The translations under genes were made by a program, and so were the position numbers. DNA of 64,000 nucleotides, from contig NZ_JAPPRJ010000001.1 of the NCBI RefSeq assembly GCF_026672545.1, positions 2,109,501-2,173,500 of the forward strand, read 5' to 3'. Below, piece after piece: positions 26,942 through 35,982 of the stretch; positions within the stretch are counted from its first letter, which is position 1; each line of letters opens with the position of its first letter. The notes beneath the pieces were generated by a model. It ran no database searches. It saw only the letters and a list, made by a program, of their open reading frames with translations, and was not told the DNA's origin. This DNA comes from Rhizobium sp. SL86 (GTDB lineage: Bacteria; Pseudomonadota; Alphaproteobacteria; Rhizobiales; Rhizobiaceae).

Positions 26942-27694
26942 GTGGACACTGACATGATCATGCGAACCGGCCTTGCGACCATATTGGCGCAGGCCATCGC
27001 AGACGCTTCCCTCATCGACAAGGCCGGGATCGGGCGCCCAAACGTGGATGATGCCTATGCGATCCAGGCGGAGATCCTGGCGCGTCGCGGCGCGGATCAG
27101 CCCGCGGGTTACAAGTTTTCACTGCGGGATGGCGGTAAACTCTACGGTGCTCCGTTGCTCTTCGTCTCCGCCGACCGGAGCTTCCGTTTCGAAACGGGCA
27201 TCAAGGTGGAGGTCGAACTGGCCTTTGTTCTGGGTCAGGATCTGCCGCCGCGCGCGACGCCCTACACGCGTGATGAGGTCTTTGCAGCCATTGAGCGTGT
27301 GGCGATCGGCGTCGAACTCGTGCGCAGCCGGTATGTTGACGGACCGGGCGATGCTCTTGGATTGCTCCTGTCGGACTTCATGAGCAATATCGGTTACGTC
27401 GTCGGTCCAGAGCTTGATCGGTCCTTGCTGGCGGCCGGTGCAAAACTGGGCGGGTTGCGGCTGACGAACGGTTCTTCCGTTCTCTTCGATGGTCCCGCGA
27501 TCCATGCCGATGGCGATCCGCTTGCCGCCGTCGTCGTGTGTGCCAATCACGGTCTGCCGACCCATGGCGGCGGCCATTTGAAGAAGGGGCAGGTCGTGAC
27601 CACCGGCACCTTGTCCGGTGCGCCGGGCATTCCGGAGCCGTCGTCCTTCACGGTCAGCCTCGGTGGGCGCGAGGTGACGGTCTCGCTCGCTTAA
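26942..27694 (+). CDS. 2-keto-4-pentenoate hydratase / FAH-superfamily protein
   Basis: Cytoplasmic protein of about 250 residues related to MhpD/HpcG hydratases: DAYAIQAEILARRG and GYKFSLRDGGKLYGAPLLF at the N-terminus, VEVELAFVLGQDLPP with the metal-ligand Glu pair, ERVAIGVELVRSRY, and a C-terminal LKKGQVVTTGTLSGAPGI block. Such enzymes add water to 2-oxo-pent-4-enoate in aromatic meta-cleavage pathways, but no other pathway gene is nearby, so substrate is open. The GTG at 26942 is preferred because GGAG lies 6 bases upstream; the ATG at 26924 has no ribosome site. Confidence 0.82.
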   Translation: MDTDMIMRTGLATILAQAIADASLIDKAGIGRPNVDDAYAIQAEILARRGADQPAGYKFSLRDGGKLYGAPLLFVSADRSFRFETGIKVEVELAFVLGQDLPPRATPYTRDEVFAAIERVAIGVELVRSRYVDGPGDALGLLLSDFMSNIGYVVGPELDRSLLAAGAKLGGLRLTNGSSVLFDGPAIHADGDPLAAVVVCANHGLPTHGGGHLKKGQVVTTGTLSGAPGIPEPSSFTVSLGGREVTVSLA

Positions 27695-27841
27695 AAGGTG
27701 GGGCGCCGCTTAAGGGCTTCATCGTCGGAGGAGCGGGTTTAGGGCCGCCTCCCAGGAAGCGGTTCAGAGACGAACCGAAACCTTTTGTTGCCCGGTGCGT
27801 TGGAACGCAGTTCCCGCGATTCAGCGACACGAGGCCCGCCT

Positions 27842-29617
27842 TTGACTGATCTTCTGTTCGGCCCCCAGCTTTCCTCCTCCCATACCCTGTTCCGCTTCTG
27901 GTCTCCGCTGCACGAGACGATCCAGCTGCAGATCGAGGGTGAAACGCCGCGTAAAATGGAGGCCGTGGGGGATGGCTGGCACCAATGCGCGGTGGAGGGC
28001 GGCAGGCCCGGTACCCGTTACAGCTTCATGCTTCCAGACGGCCTTGCCGTTCCGGATCCGGCGTCGTGTCACCAGCCCCGGGATGTGCATGGTCCGAGCG
28101 AAGTGGTCGATCTTGGCGCCGTTTCGCGCCGCGTCACCGATTGGATGGGGCGCCCGGTCGAGGAACTGGTCTTTTACGAACTGCATGTCGGCACCTTCAC
28201 GCCGGAGGGTACGTTCCGGGCGGCGATAGAAAAGCTCGATCACCTGCGTGATCTCGGCGTGACGGCCCTCCAGCTGATGCCGATCAGTGATTTTCCCGGA
28301 GAGCGCGGCTGGGGTTATGACGGCGTTCTGCCCTATGCGCCGGAAAGCAGCTACGGCCGGCCGGAAGATCTGATGGCGCTGATCGACGCGGCGCATGAGC
28401 GGGGTCTCTCGATCTTCCTCGACGTCGTCTACAATCATTTCGGCCCGGACGGGAATTACCTGCCGGCCTATGCGCCGATCTTCACCGAACATCACCAGAC
28501 CCCCTGGGGCAATGGCATCAATTATGACGACGAAGGCTCAAAGCCGGTGCGTGAGTTCGTCATCGAGAACGCGATCTATTGGGTGCGCGATTTCGGCTTC
28601 GACGGACTGCGCCTCGATGCCGTGCATGCGATCAAGGATGACAGCGGCGAGCATCTGCTCTCCGAACTGTCGCGGCGCGTGCGCGAGGCGGCCGGTGCGC
28701 GTCATGTGCATCTGATCGTCGAGAACGAGGACAACAACAGCGATCTTCTGGCGCGGGATGCCGACGGCAAGGCACCGCGTTTCACCGCCCAGTGGAATGA
28801 CGACATCCACCATGCGCTGCACATTGCCGCCACCGGCGAAACCTTCGGTTATTACAAGGATTACGCCGCTGATCTTCCGTCGAAGATAGGCCGCGCGCTG
28901 GCCGAAGGGTTCGTTTTCCAGGGCGAGAGGATGGAGTATCGCGGCGAGACCCGCGGCAAACCGAGTGCCGATCTGCCGCCGACGGCCTTCATCTCCTTCA
29001 TCCAGAATCATGATCAGATCGGCAACCGGGCGCTGGGTGACCGCATGATCGCCGCGCATCCGAAGGCGGCCCTGCAGGCGATTGCCGCGACCTATCTTCT
29101 GGCGCCGCAACTGCCCATGCTGTTCATGGGTGAGGAATGGGGCGCACCGGAACCTTTTCCCTTCTTCTGCGACTTCAACGAGGACCTGAACGAGAAGGTG
29201 CGGCAGGGACGCCGCAAGGAACTCTCGCGCCTGCCGGGGTTTGATGCGGACGACCTGCCCGATCCGACCGCCGAGGAAACCTTCCGCAAGGCAAAGCTCG
29301 ACTGGTCCCGGCTGTCGTCCGCGGACGCGAAGGAGATGATGGCGTTCTACCGCACGCTTCTCTCCCTTCGGCGCGACCGGATCGTGCCGATGCTGCGCGC
29401 GGCAGGCGGCGGGGCGGGGCGGTTCGAGGTCGAGGGTCACGGCCTTCTGGTCCGCTGGCGTCTGGGGCCGAAGCAGCTGCAGCTCTCAGCCAATCTCTCT
29501 GCCGAAGCCGGAACCATTCCGGCCGCCCCGTCCGGCGAGGTTCTGTATCGCCTCGGGAAAATCGACGGCGGCAATGCCGCTCCCTGGTCGCTTGTCTGGA
29601 GCCTTGCCAATGGCTGA
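27842..29617 (+). CDS. treZ: Malto-oligosyltrehalose trehalohydrolase
   Basis: GH13 enzyme of about 591 residues that releases trehalose from maltooligosyl-trehalose. N-terminal CBM48-like domain starts FGPQLSSSHTLFRFWSP; then ELHVGTFTPEGTFRAAIEKL, RGWGYDGVLPYAPESSYGRP, FLDVVYNHFGPDGNYL, FDGLRLDAVHAI (nucleophile Asp), HLIVENEDNN (acid/base Glu) and FIQNHDQIGNRALG (third acidic residue). The TreZ-typical LFMGEEWGAPEPFPFFCDF follows. TTG at 27842 is chosen from family length and an AGG upstream; an in-frame TTG lies 19 codons earlier. Overlaps malQ by 8 bases. TreY, its usual partner, is not in the window. Confidence 0.93.
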   Translation: MTDLLFGPQLSSSHTLFRFWSPLHETIQLQIEGETPRKMEAVGDGWHQCAVEGGRPGTRYSFMLPDGLAVPDPASCHQPRDVHGPSEVVDLGAVSRRVTDWMGRPVEELVFYELHVGTFTPEGTFRAAIEKLDHLRDLGVTALQLMPISDFPGERGWGYDGVLPYAPESSYGRPEDLMALIDAAHERGLSIFLDVVYNHFGPDGNYLPAYAPIFTEHHQTPWGNGINYDDEGSKPVREFVIENAIYWVRDFGFDGLRLDAVHAIKDDSGEHLLSELSRRVREAAGARHVHLIVENEDNNSDLLARDADGKAPRFTAQWNDDIHHALHIAATGETFGYYKDYAADLPSKIGRALAEGFVFQGERMEYRGETRGKPSADLPPTAFISFIQNHDQIGNRALGDRMIAAHPKAALQAIAATYLLAPQLPMLFMGEEWGAPEPFPFFCDFNEDLNEKVRQGRRKELSRLPGFDADDLPDPTAEETFRKAKLDWSRLSSADAKEMMAFYRTLLSLRRDRIVPMLRAAGGGAGRFEVEGHGLLVRWRLGPKQLQLSANLSAEAGTIPAAPSGEVLYRLGKIDGGNAAPWSLVWSLANG

Positions 29618-31454
29618 TACGCTCAATCCACATCCCTCGCCGCTCGATGGCCTCGCACGCAAATACGGCATCGCCCTGACCCGTCCCGAGCCGGACGGGA
29701 CGGAGGTGCCGATCTCTCAGGAGACGAAGCGCAAGATCCTGGCGGCTCTCAACGTGACGGTGGATGGCGAGGGACTGGAACAGGGGCCGGTCTGTTTCCT
29801 GCCGCAGCTTCTTTCCGACGAACGCGTCTGGGGACTGTCTCTGCAGCTTTATGAACTGCGCTCCGCGCGCAACTGGGGCATCGGCGATTTCGCCGATCTG
29901 AAAGATATCTGCCGGATGGCAGGGCCACTCGGCGCGGATTTCATCGGGCTCAATCCCCTGCATGCGCCGTTTCTCGCCGATCCCGCCCGCTGCAGCCCCT
30001 ACGAGCCGTCGAACCGTTGCTGGCTGAACCCGCTGTACATTGCCGTGGACGACCTGCCGCAATTCGAGATGACACCGGATCTGGAGCGGGAACTTGGAGC
30101 GCTGCGGGAGACGGATCTGATCGATTATCCCGCCGTTGCCGCCGTCAAGCTGCGGGTGCTGCGCGATCTGTTTGGCGCCTGGCGCAGGGGCGGTGATGCC
30201 GGTGCGCCTTACGATGCCGCCGCCTTCGACGACTTCCGCCGCGAGGGAGGTGAAACGCTGCGGCTGCATGCGCTCTTCGAGGCGCTGTCTTCCGATATGG
30301 TCTCGCGCGGTCTCTCCGCCGGCTGGCGCGGCTGGCCTGAGGAGATGCAGGAGCCCGGCAGCGCCGATGTGCAGAGTTTTGCCCAGTCGCGGACGGATGA
30401 GATCGAGTTCCATATCTGGCTGCAATGGGTAACGCATGTGCAGTTGACGCAGGTCGTCGCGGTTGCCGAAGAGGCGGGGTTGCGGATCGGCCTCTATCTC
30501 GATCTGGCCGTGGGTGAAGCGCTGGACGGATCGGCCACCTGGAGTGAGCCGGAGATTTATGTCTCGTCTGCCAGCATCGGCGGGCCGCCCGACCCCTGGG
30601 CGATCGACGGTCAGGACTGGCGTCTGGCCGCTTTCCTGCCGAACCGCATCGCGCGGGGCGAAACCTCGCCCTATCGCCGCATGCTCGATGCTGCCATGCG
30701 CTATGCCGGCGCGATTCGCATCGATCATGCCGCCGCCCTGCAGCGCCTGTTCCTCGTGCCCTTCGACAGTTCGCCGGATGAAGGCGCCTATGTCGATTAC
30801 CCGAAGGACGAGATTCTGCGTGTGCTATCGGAAGCCTCGCACCATCATGATTGCCTGGTGATCGGCGAGGATCTCGGCAATCTGCCGGAAGGTCTGCGGG
30901 AGGATCTGGCGCGGTCCCGGCTGCTCTCCTATCGGATCTTCTCTTACGAGCGGGATGATGACGGGTTCACGCCGCCGGAGGATTATCCGGCCTTGGCGCT
31001 CGCCTGCGTTTCCACCCATGATCACCAGACGCTGGGCGGCTGGTGGCATGGCGAGGACATTTTCATGCGAGCCGAACACGGGCTGGTGCCCGAGGAGACG
31101 GTCGATGACGATCTCGATGCGCGTGCGGTGGAGCTTGTCGATCTCGTCCGGCTCATGGAGGCGGAGGATCTGCCGGTTCCCGAGGAAGGCGAGGAGGGGT
31201 TGAGCGAGGAAAACCTCGATCGTCTCGTCGTCAGCCTGCACCGTCTGCTCGCGCGCACGCCGTCGATGCTGCTTGCCGTGCGTCTGGCCGACCTGACCAA
31301 GGAAGAGCAACCGACCAATGTGCCCGGCACCCATCGGAGCTATCCGAACTGGCGACCGAAGCTTTCGGTGATGCTTGAGGAGCTTGGTGAGTTGCCGCTT
31401 CTCAAATCCGTCACGGATGCGCTGCGGCAGGAGCGGCCACGGGGCAAAGCTTAG
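29610..31454 (+). CDS. malQ: 4-alpha-glucanotransferase (amylomaltase)
   Basis: GH77 enzyme of 614 residues that transfers glucan segments between malto-oligosaccharides. Blocks seen: SLQLYELRSARNWGIGDFAD, SPYEPSNRCWLNPLYIAVDD, GLRIGLYLDLAVGEALDGSA (nucleophile Asp), VIGEDLGNLPEGLREDLARS (acid/base Glu) and CVSTHDHQTLGGWW. Start overlaps treZ, so the two are co-translated and probably work together in glycogen-to-trehalose metabolism. Ends head-on with cysG: both stop codons fall within 31451-31454. Confidence 0.93.
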   Translation: MADTLNPHPSPLDGLARKYGIALTRPEPDGTEVPISQETKRKILAALNVTVDGEGLEQGPVCFLPQLLSDERVWGLSLQLYELRSARNWGIGDFADLKDICRMAGPLGADFIGLNPLHAPFLADPARCSPYEPSNRCWLNPLYIAVDDLPQFEMTPDLERELGALRETDLIDYPAVAAVKLRVLRDLFGAWRRGGDAGAPYDAAAFDDFRREGGETLRLHALFEALSSDMVSRGLSAGWRGWPEEMQEPGSADVQSFAQSRTDEIEFHIWLQWVTHVQLTQVVAVAEEAGLRIGLYLDLAVGEALDGSATWSEPEIYVSSASIGGPPDPWAIDGQDWRLAAFLPNRIARGETSPYRRMLDAAMRYAGAIRIDHAAALQRLFLVPFDSSPDEGAYVDYPKDEILRVLSEASHHHDCLVIGEDLGNLPEGLREDLARSRLLSYRIFSYERDDDGFTPPEDYPALALACVSTHDHQTLGGWWHGEDIFMRAEHGLVPEETVDDDLDARAVELVDLVRLMEAEDLPVPEEGEEGLSEENLDRLVVSLHRLLARTPSMLLAVRLADLTKEEQPTNVPGTHRSYPNWRPKLSVMLEELGELPLLKSVTDALRQERPRGKA

Positions 31455-33106
31455 GCGCTTGCCGCCGTGCGTTCCTCAGGCTCTTCGTCCATCGTCTGGA
31501 GTATCGGCGCGCGCTGGGCCTTGATGAAGGCATCGCCAATGCCGATCAGCACCGGGTTTTCGTAACCGATTTCCGCCATGGCTTCCGGCATTCTGGAGAG
31601 CGGTCCCGCCCAGCGGCGCTCTTCCTCGCGGGCGATGGCGCTGACGATGACCGCCGGCGTTTGCGGGCTCATGCCATGCTCGACCATCTTGACGGCGATG
31701 GCACCGGCGGTGCGCCCTCCCATGTAAAAGACGGTGGTGACGGTGGCATCCGCCAGCTTCGACCAATCGAGATCGGAGGGCAGTTCGCCCTTGCGCGAAT
31801 GACCGGTGACGAAGCGGACGGATTGCGCATGGTCGCGATGCGTCAGCGACACGCCGAGCCTTGAGGCCATTGCAATCGCCGCCGTGACGCCCGGCACGAT
31901 ATCGACGGGGATACCTTCGCGCTCCAGGCTTTCAATTTCCTCGCCGGCGCGGCCGAAGATCATCGGATCACCGGATTTCAGCCGCACGACGCGCTTGCCG
32001 GCCTTGGCAAGGGCGATCATCGTGGCGTTGATGTCTTCCTGCTTGCAGCTTTCGCGGCCGCCGCGTTTTCCCACCAGCATGCGTTTTGCCTCACGGCGGG
32101 CAAGCTCCAGCACATCGGCGGACACGAGATCGTCAAAGAGAATGACATCGGCCGCCTGCAGGGCACGCACCGCCTTCAGCGTCAGAAGCTCCGCATCACC
32201 CGGGCCGGCGCCGACCAGCGTCACACGGCCGGTCGTGGCTTCTGTCGGTCGCGCGATACCTTCGGCCTCGGCAATCAGATCCTCTGCCGTCGTCTCCTTT
32301 GGTGTCTCGCGGAACACGCGATCGACAAACCCTTCCCAGAAGCTGCGGCGCTCGGCGCCCGGTTTCAGCCGTTCGTTGATCGCCTCGCGGATCGATTGGG
32401 CAATGCCGGCCCATGCCTTCAGCGTCGGCGGCAGCAGGGTCTCGATGCGCCGGCGGATCGCCTGCGCCAGGATCGGCGCGGCACCATCCGTGGAAATCGC
32501 GATCACCACCGGCGAGCGGTTGACGATCGAGCCGAACTGGAACTGGCAAAAGGCCGGCTTGTCGATGACATTAACGGGCACGCCTGCCGCCTTGGCCGCG
32601 CAGTAGAAGGCCTTTGCCTCTTCATCCGTTTCGCAATCGGCGAGCGCCATGGCGGCATTGTCGAAGATATCGATGGACCAGGGCCGGTCGTGATGGACGA
32701 TGGCGGAATTGCCCCTCACCGTAGCCCTCTCCCCGCTCGCGGGGAGAGGGGACGTGCCCGATGCGACGTGTTCAGGAACGGAAACGGTGCGGCGATCTCC
32801 TTCTCCCCGCGTGCGGGGAGAAGGTCCCGGCAGGGGGATGAGGAGCTGGGCGTTGTCGGCTTCAGCGCTGTGCTCGGCAATGACGCCGCGCATGACCTCG
32901 CCCAGGTCATGCTCCGGACAGAAGACATGTACGGTCGCACCGCAGGCAACCAGAAGCTCCGCCTTCCAGGCGGCGCCATCGGAACCGCCGGCCAGCACGA
33001 CGCGCTTGCCCTCCAGGCCGAAAAACACCGGCAGTTTCGCCAGCGGCTCCATGCGGGCCGGTGTCGAGCGGCGCTTGTCATTCTGCAGCGGCTGCAAGGC
33101 TTCCAT
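31451..33106 (-). CDS. cysG: Siroheme synthase CysG with an in-frame repeat insertion
   Basis: Fused enzyme of 551 residues making siroheme for nitrite and sulfite reductases. The N-terminal precorrin-2 dehydrogenase/ferrochelatase half has VFFGLEGKRVVLAGGSDGAA and VNVIDKPAFCQFQFGSIVNR; the C-terminal uroporphyrinogen-III methyltransferase half has VTLVGAGPGDAELLTLKAVR, GKRGGRESCKQEDIN and RLKSGDPMIFGRAGEE. Between residues about 86 and 132 is a 47-residue stretch (LPGPSPRTRGEG ... SPLPASGERATVRG) that is the translation of a palindromic repeat, making the protein longer than usual. AGGGAG lies 7 bases before the ATG. The start overlaps the nasA end by 29 bases. Last gene of the nitrate operon. 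Whether the dehydrogenase half still works is unknown. Confidence 0.93.
   Translation of the reverse strand: MEALQPLQNDKRRSTPARMEPLAKLPVFFGLEGKRVVLAGGSDGAAWKAELLVACGATVHVFCPEHDLGEVMRGVIAEHSAEADNAQLLIPLPGPSPRTRGEGDRRTVSVPEHVASGTSPLPASGERATVRGNSAIVHHDRPWSIDIFDNAAMALADCETDEEAKAFYCAAKAAGVPVNVIDKPAFCQFQFGSIVNRSPVVIAISTDGAAPILAQAIRRRIETLLPPTLKAWAGIAQSIREAINERLKPGAERRSFWEGFVDRVFRETPKETTAEDLIAEAEGIARPTEATTGRVTLVGAGPGDAELLTLKAVRALQAADVILFDDLVSADVLELARREAKRMLVGKRGGRESCKQEDINATMIALAKAGKRVVRLKSGDPMIFGRAGEEIESLEREGIPVDIVPGVTAAIAMASRLGVSLTHRDHAQSVRFVTGHSRKGELPSDLDWSKLADATVTTVFYMGGRTAGAIAVKMVEHGMSPQTPAVIVSAIAREEERRWAGPLSRMPEAMAEIGYENPVLIGIGDAFIKAQRAPILQTMDEEPEERTAASA
32711..32851. repeat. RIME-like palindromic mosaic element inside cysG
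   Basis: 141 bp (47 codons) holding two perfect hairpins: CCCTCTCCCCGC/GCGGGGAGAGGG at 32725-32750 and CCTTCTCCCCGC/GCGGGGAGAAGG at 32799-32824, each with a 2-base loop. The flanks CCCCTCACC and GGGGGATGAGG are near-complementary, closing the element. The pattern and the translated text SPLPASGERATVRG match the rhizobial intergenic mosaic element style. It sits in frame in the coding sequence: the Asn codons at both edges (AAC, AAT) join sequence that is contiguous in relatives. The boundaries are estimated by comparison with the remembered family pattern. Confidence 0.8.
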
Positions 33107-35729
33107 GCATGATCTCCCTGATCTCGGCGCGGCATGAGCCGCAATTGGTTCCGGCCTGCGTTGCCCGGCCGATCGCCTCGACGTTTGCGCATCCGCTGCG
33201 GATGGCACCGAGGATCTCGACGATGCCGACATTCATGCAGGAGCAGATGATGGCACCCTTGTCCGGGCTTCCGGCGCCTGCACGTCCCGCCAACAACGCC
33301 ACCGGCAAGGCGGAGGTGGTCGGCGTGTCGCAGACTTGCGAAACCACGTAACTCCGTGCCACTTCCACAGGCTCTCTCGCAAGAAACAAAACTGCCAAAA
33401 GCCGACCGTTCTTGGAAAATGCCAGTCGTTGCGTGCCTTTCGTGCGGTCCTGGTAAAGGATCGGCTCCCCATCCGGGCCAATCTGGAAGGTCTTCCGGCA
33501 CCAGGCGGTCCAGTCGGCGATGTCGTGCGTGCCGGCAATTTCCAGCCGCCAGCCGCCCTTGGCCTTGGCGAGCGCCCAGTAATCAGTGTCCAGACCGAGC
33601 GGTTTTTCGGTCGAGACGGCAAAACCGTACCAGCCCGCGTGGAAGGGCCGGGCGGTAACCCGCGCCATCTTCGACGCCGGCTGGCCGGAATGCGGATCGG
33701 TGACCGCCTCGATCACCCGACCGATGCGGGCGCTGGAGGCGAACTGATCATTCCAGTGGATCGGCGCAAACAGGTTGCCTTGCGTCTGGCGAGGCGTGAC
33801 CAGCGCGCGCAGCAGGACGCGGCCATGCCGGCTTTCCACCTCAACCAGTTCCGCGGCGCGGATGCCGAGGCGATCTGCATCCGCCGGATGGATCTCGACG
33901 AAGGGTTCGGCGATGTGGCCCGAAAGGCGGGCACTTTTTGCCGTGCGAGTCATAGTGTGCCAATGGTCGCGCACGCGGCCGGTGTTCAGCGTGAAGGTCT
34001 CCACGCTTTCCTGCTGCTTTGGTACGTCAACGGGGATGAAGCGCGCCTTGCCATCCGGATGGTAAAACCGGCCATCGGCAAAAAAGCGCGTTAGCGTCCG
34101 CGGCTCACCTGCCGGCTGCGGCCACTGCACCGGCGCAAGCACGTTGTAGGTTTTGCTGTCGAGGCTTGCCAGGCCGCCAATGTCGAAGTCGCGGCTTCCG
34201 TTGTTCTCGAAGGCGGACAAGGCTGCATGTTCGGCAAACACCTCCGCTGCCGAGGTCCAGTTGAAGGCATCGGCAAAACCCATGCGCCGGGCGACGTCTG
34301 CCAGCTGCCACCAATCGGGTTTGGCCATGCCTGGGGCATCCAGAAAACCGCGCTGGCGGGAGATGCGGCGTTCGGAATTGGTCACCGTGCCGTCCTTCTC
34401 GCCCCAGCCGAGCGAGGGCAGCAGCACATGTGCAAAGGCGGTGGTGTCGGTCTTCTCCATGATGTCGGAGACGACGACGAAGGGGCAGGCACCGAGTGCC
34501 GCGCGCACCAGGTCCGCCTCGGGCAGCGAGACGACGGGATTGGTCGCCATGATCCAGATCGCCTTGATGCGGCCGTCCGCCACGGCCCGGAACATGTCCA
34601 CGGCCTTCAGGCCGGGTTTTTCGGCGATGCGGGGAGAGGCCCAGAAGCGCTGCACACGGTCGCGATCCTCGGCATTTTCGAGTGCCATATGCGCTGCCAG
34701 CATATTGGCGAGACCGCCCACTTCGCGCCCGCCCATGGCATTCGGCTGGCCGGTCAGCGAAAAGGGCCCCATGCCGGGACGCCCGATGCGGCCGGTCGCC
34801 AGATGGCAGTTGATGATGGCATTCACCTTGTCTGTGCCGTTTTGCGACTGGTTGACGCCCTGGCTGTAGCAGGTGACGACATTTTCGGTCGTCTCGAACA
34901 GCCGGAAGAAATCGCGGATCTGCATGGCGGGCAGGCCGGTGGCTTCCATCAGATCGGCCAGCGTCAGGGCCGCGGCCTGCTCGAAGGCTTCGGCAAAACC
35001 CAGCGTATGGGCGCCGATATAATTCTGATCGATGCGGCCCGCCTTCACCAGATGCGCTAGCAGTCCCATGAACAGTGCCACGTCGCCGTCTGGCCGGATC
35101 GCCAGATGCAGGTCGGCGATATCGCAGGTCATGGTCCGGCGCGGGTCTATCACCACCACCTTCATGCCCGGCCGAGCCTGCTTGGCCGCAGCCAGCCGCT
35201 GGTAGATCACCGGATGGCACCAGGCGAGATTGGAGCCGGTGAGAATGACCAGATCGGCAAGCTCGATATCCTCATAGGTGCCCGGCACCGTATCCGCCCC
35301 GAAGGCACGGCGATGGCCGGCGACGGAAGAGGACATGCAGAGCCTGGAATTGGTATCGATATTGGCCGAACCGATAAACCCCTTCATCAGCTTGTTGGCG
35401 ACGTAATAGTCTTCCGTCAGGATCTGGCCGGAGACGTAGAAGGCGACCGAATCCGGACCGTGTTCGGCAATCGTCTGCGAAAAGCGCGCAGCCACCCGAT
35501 CGAGCGCCACATCCCAGTCCACCGGCTCGCCACCGCTCCGGGGGACCAGCAGACGTCCATCGAGGTCGATGGTTTCCGCCAGCGCCGAGCCCTTGGAACA
35601 CAGCCTGCCGAAATTGGCCGGGTGATCCGGGTCGCCGCGGACGCTGACATCGCCCTTGCCATCGACCGTGGCGATCACGCCGCAACCGACGCCGCAATAG
35701 GGACAGGTGGTGCGGGTTTCAACGGGCAT
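33078..35729 (-). CDS. nasA: Assimilatory nitrate reductase catalytic subunit
   Basis: Cytoplasmic molybdopterin enzyme of 883 residues reducing nitrate to nitrite. N-terminal [4Fe-4S] site: Cys9, Cys12, Cys16 and Cys44 (CPYCGVGC, RLCSKG). The Mo region is NSRLCMSSSVAGHRRAFG, followed by DLVILTGSNLAWCHPV, GVNQSQNGTDKVNAI and PGMGPFSLTGQPNAMGGREV. The C-terminal molybdopterin-binding domain contains GRVRDHWHTMTRTAKS. A C-terminal BFD-like [2Fe-2S] domain (IICSCMNVG, TNCGSCRAEI) is of the kind found in NasA/NarB proteins that accept electrons from a separate reductase. AGGA lies 8 bases before the ATG. It is separated from nirD by the hicAB pair. Confidence 0.95.
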   Translation of the reverse strand: MPVETRTTCPYCGVGCGVIATVDGKGDVSVRGDPDHPANFGRLCSKGSALAETIDLDGRLLVPRSGGEPVDWDVALDRVAARFSQTIAEHGPDSVAFYVSGQILTEDYYVANKLMKGFIGSANIDTNSRLCMSSSVAGHRRAFGADTVPGTYEDIELADLVILTGSNLAWCHPVIYQRLAAAKQARPGMKVVVIDPRRTMTCDIADLHLAIRPDGDVALFMGLLAHLVKAGRIDQNYIGAHTLGFAEAFEQAAALTLADLMEATGLPAMQIRDFFRLFETTENVVTCYSQGVNQSQNGTDKVNAIINCHLATGRIGRPGMGPFSLTGQPNAMGGREVGGLANMLAAHMALENAEDRDRVQRFWASPRIAEKPGLKAVDMFRAVADGRIKAIWIMATNPVVSLPEADLVRAALGACPFVVVSDIMEKTDTTAFAHVLLPSLGWGEKDGTVTNSERRISRQRGFLDAPGMAKPDWWQLADVARRMGFADAFNWTSAAEVFAEHAALSAFENNGSRDFDIGGLASLDSKTYNVLAPVQWPQPAGEPRTLTRFFADGRFYHPDGKARFIPVDVPKQQESVETFTLNTGRVRDHWHTMTRTAKSARLSGHIAEPFVEIHPADADRLGIRAAELVEVESRHGRVLLRALVTPRQTQGNLFAPIHWNDQFASSARIGRVIEAVTDPHSGQPASKMARVTARPFHAGWYGFAVSTEKPLGLDTDYWALAKAKGGWRLEIAGTHDIADWTAWCRKTFQIGPDGEPILYQDRTKGTQRLAFSKNGRLLAVLFLAREPVEVARSYVVSQVCDTPTTSALPVALLAGRAGAGSPDKGAIICSCMNVGIVEILGAIRSGCANVEAIGRATQAGTNCGSCRAEIREIMHGSLAAAAE

Positions 35730-35785
35730 GGGCTTGTCCTGCTTCTTTCTTGTGTGTATATATATGCGCATCAAAGAGGCGGCGC

Positions 35786-35971
35786 ATGGAGCGGGACAGC
35801 CGAAAAATCATCCAGCGCCTCAAGGACGAAGGCTTCGAACTCGTGGCGGTGCGGGGCTCGCACCACAAGTTCCGCAAGGAGGGCCACACCGTCGTCGTTC
35901 CGCACCCGAAAAAGGATTTGCCGTTGGGCACAGCCCGCGCCATTGCCAAACAAGCCGGCTGGATCGAGTAG
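35786..35971 (+). CDS. hicA: HicA-type mRNA interferase toxin
   Basis: Basic protein of 61 residues with the HicA/YcfA double-stranded RNA-binding-like fold. IIQRLKDEGFELVAVRGSHH carries the catalytic-type His in the GSHHKF motif, followed by VVVPHPKKDLPLGTARAIAK. HicA toxins cleave mRNA in a ribosome-independent way. GAGG lies 6 bases before the ATG, and TATATATAT just upstream may be part of its promoter. It precedes hicB by 11 bp and runs opposite to the nitrate genes on both sides. Confidence 0.92.
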   Translation: MERDSRKIIQRLKDEGFELVAVRGSHHKFRKEGHTVVVPHPKKDLPLGTARAIAKQAGWIE

Positions 35972-35982
35972 GAAGACAGCGC

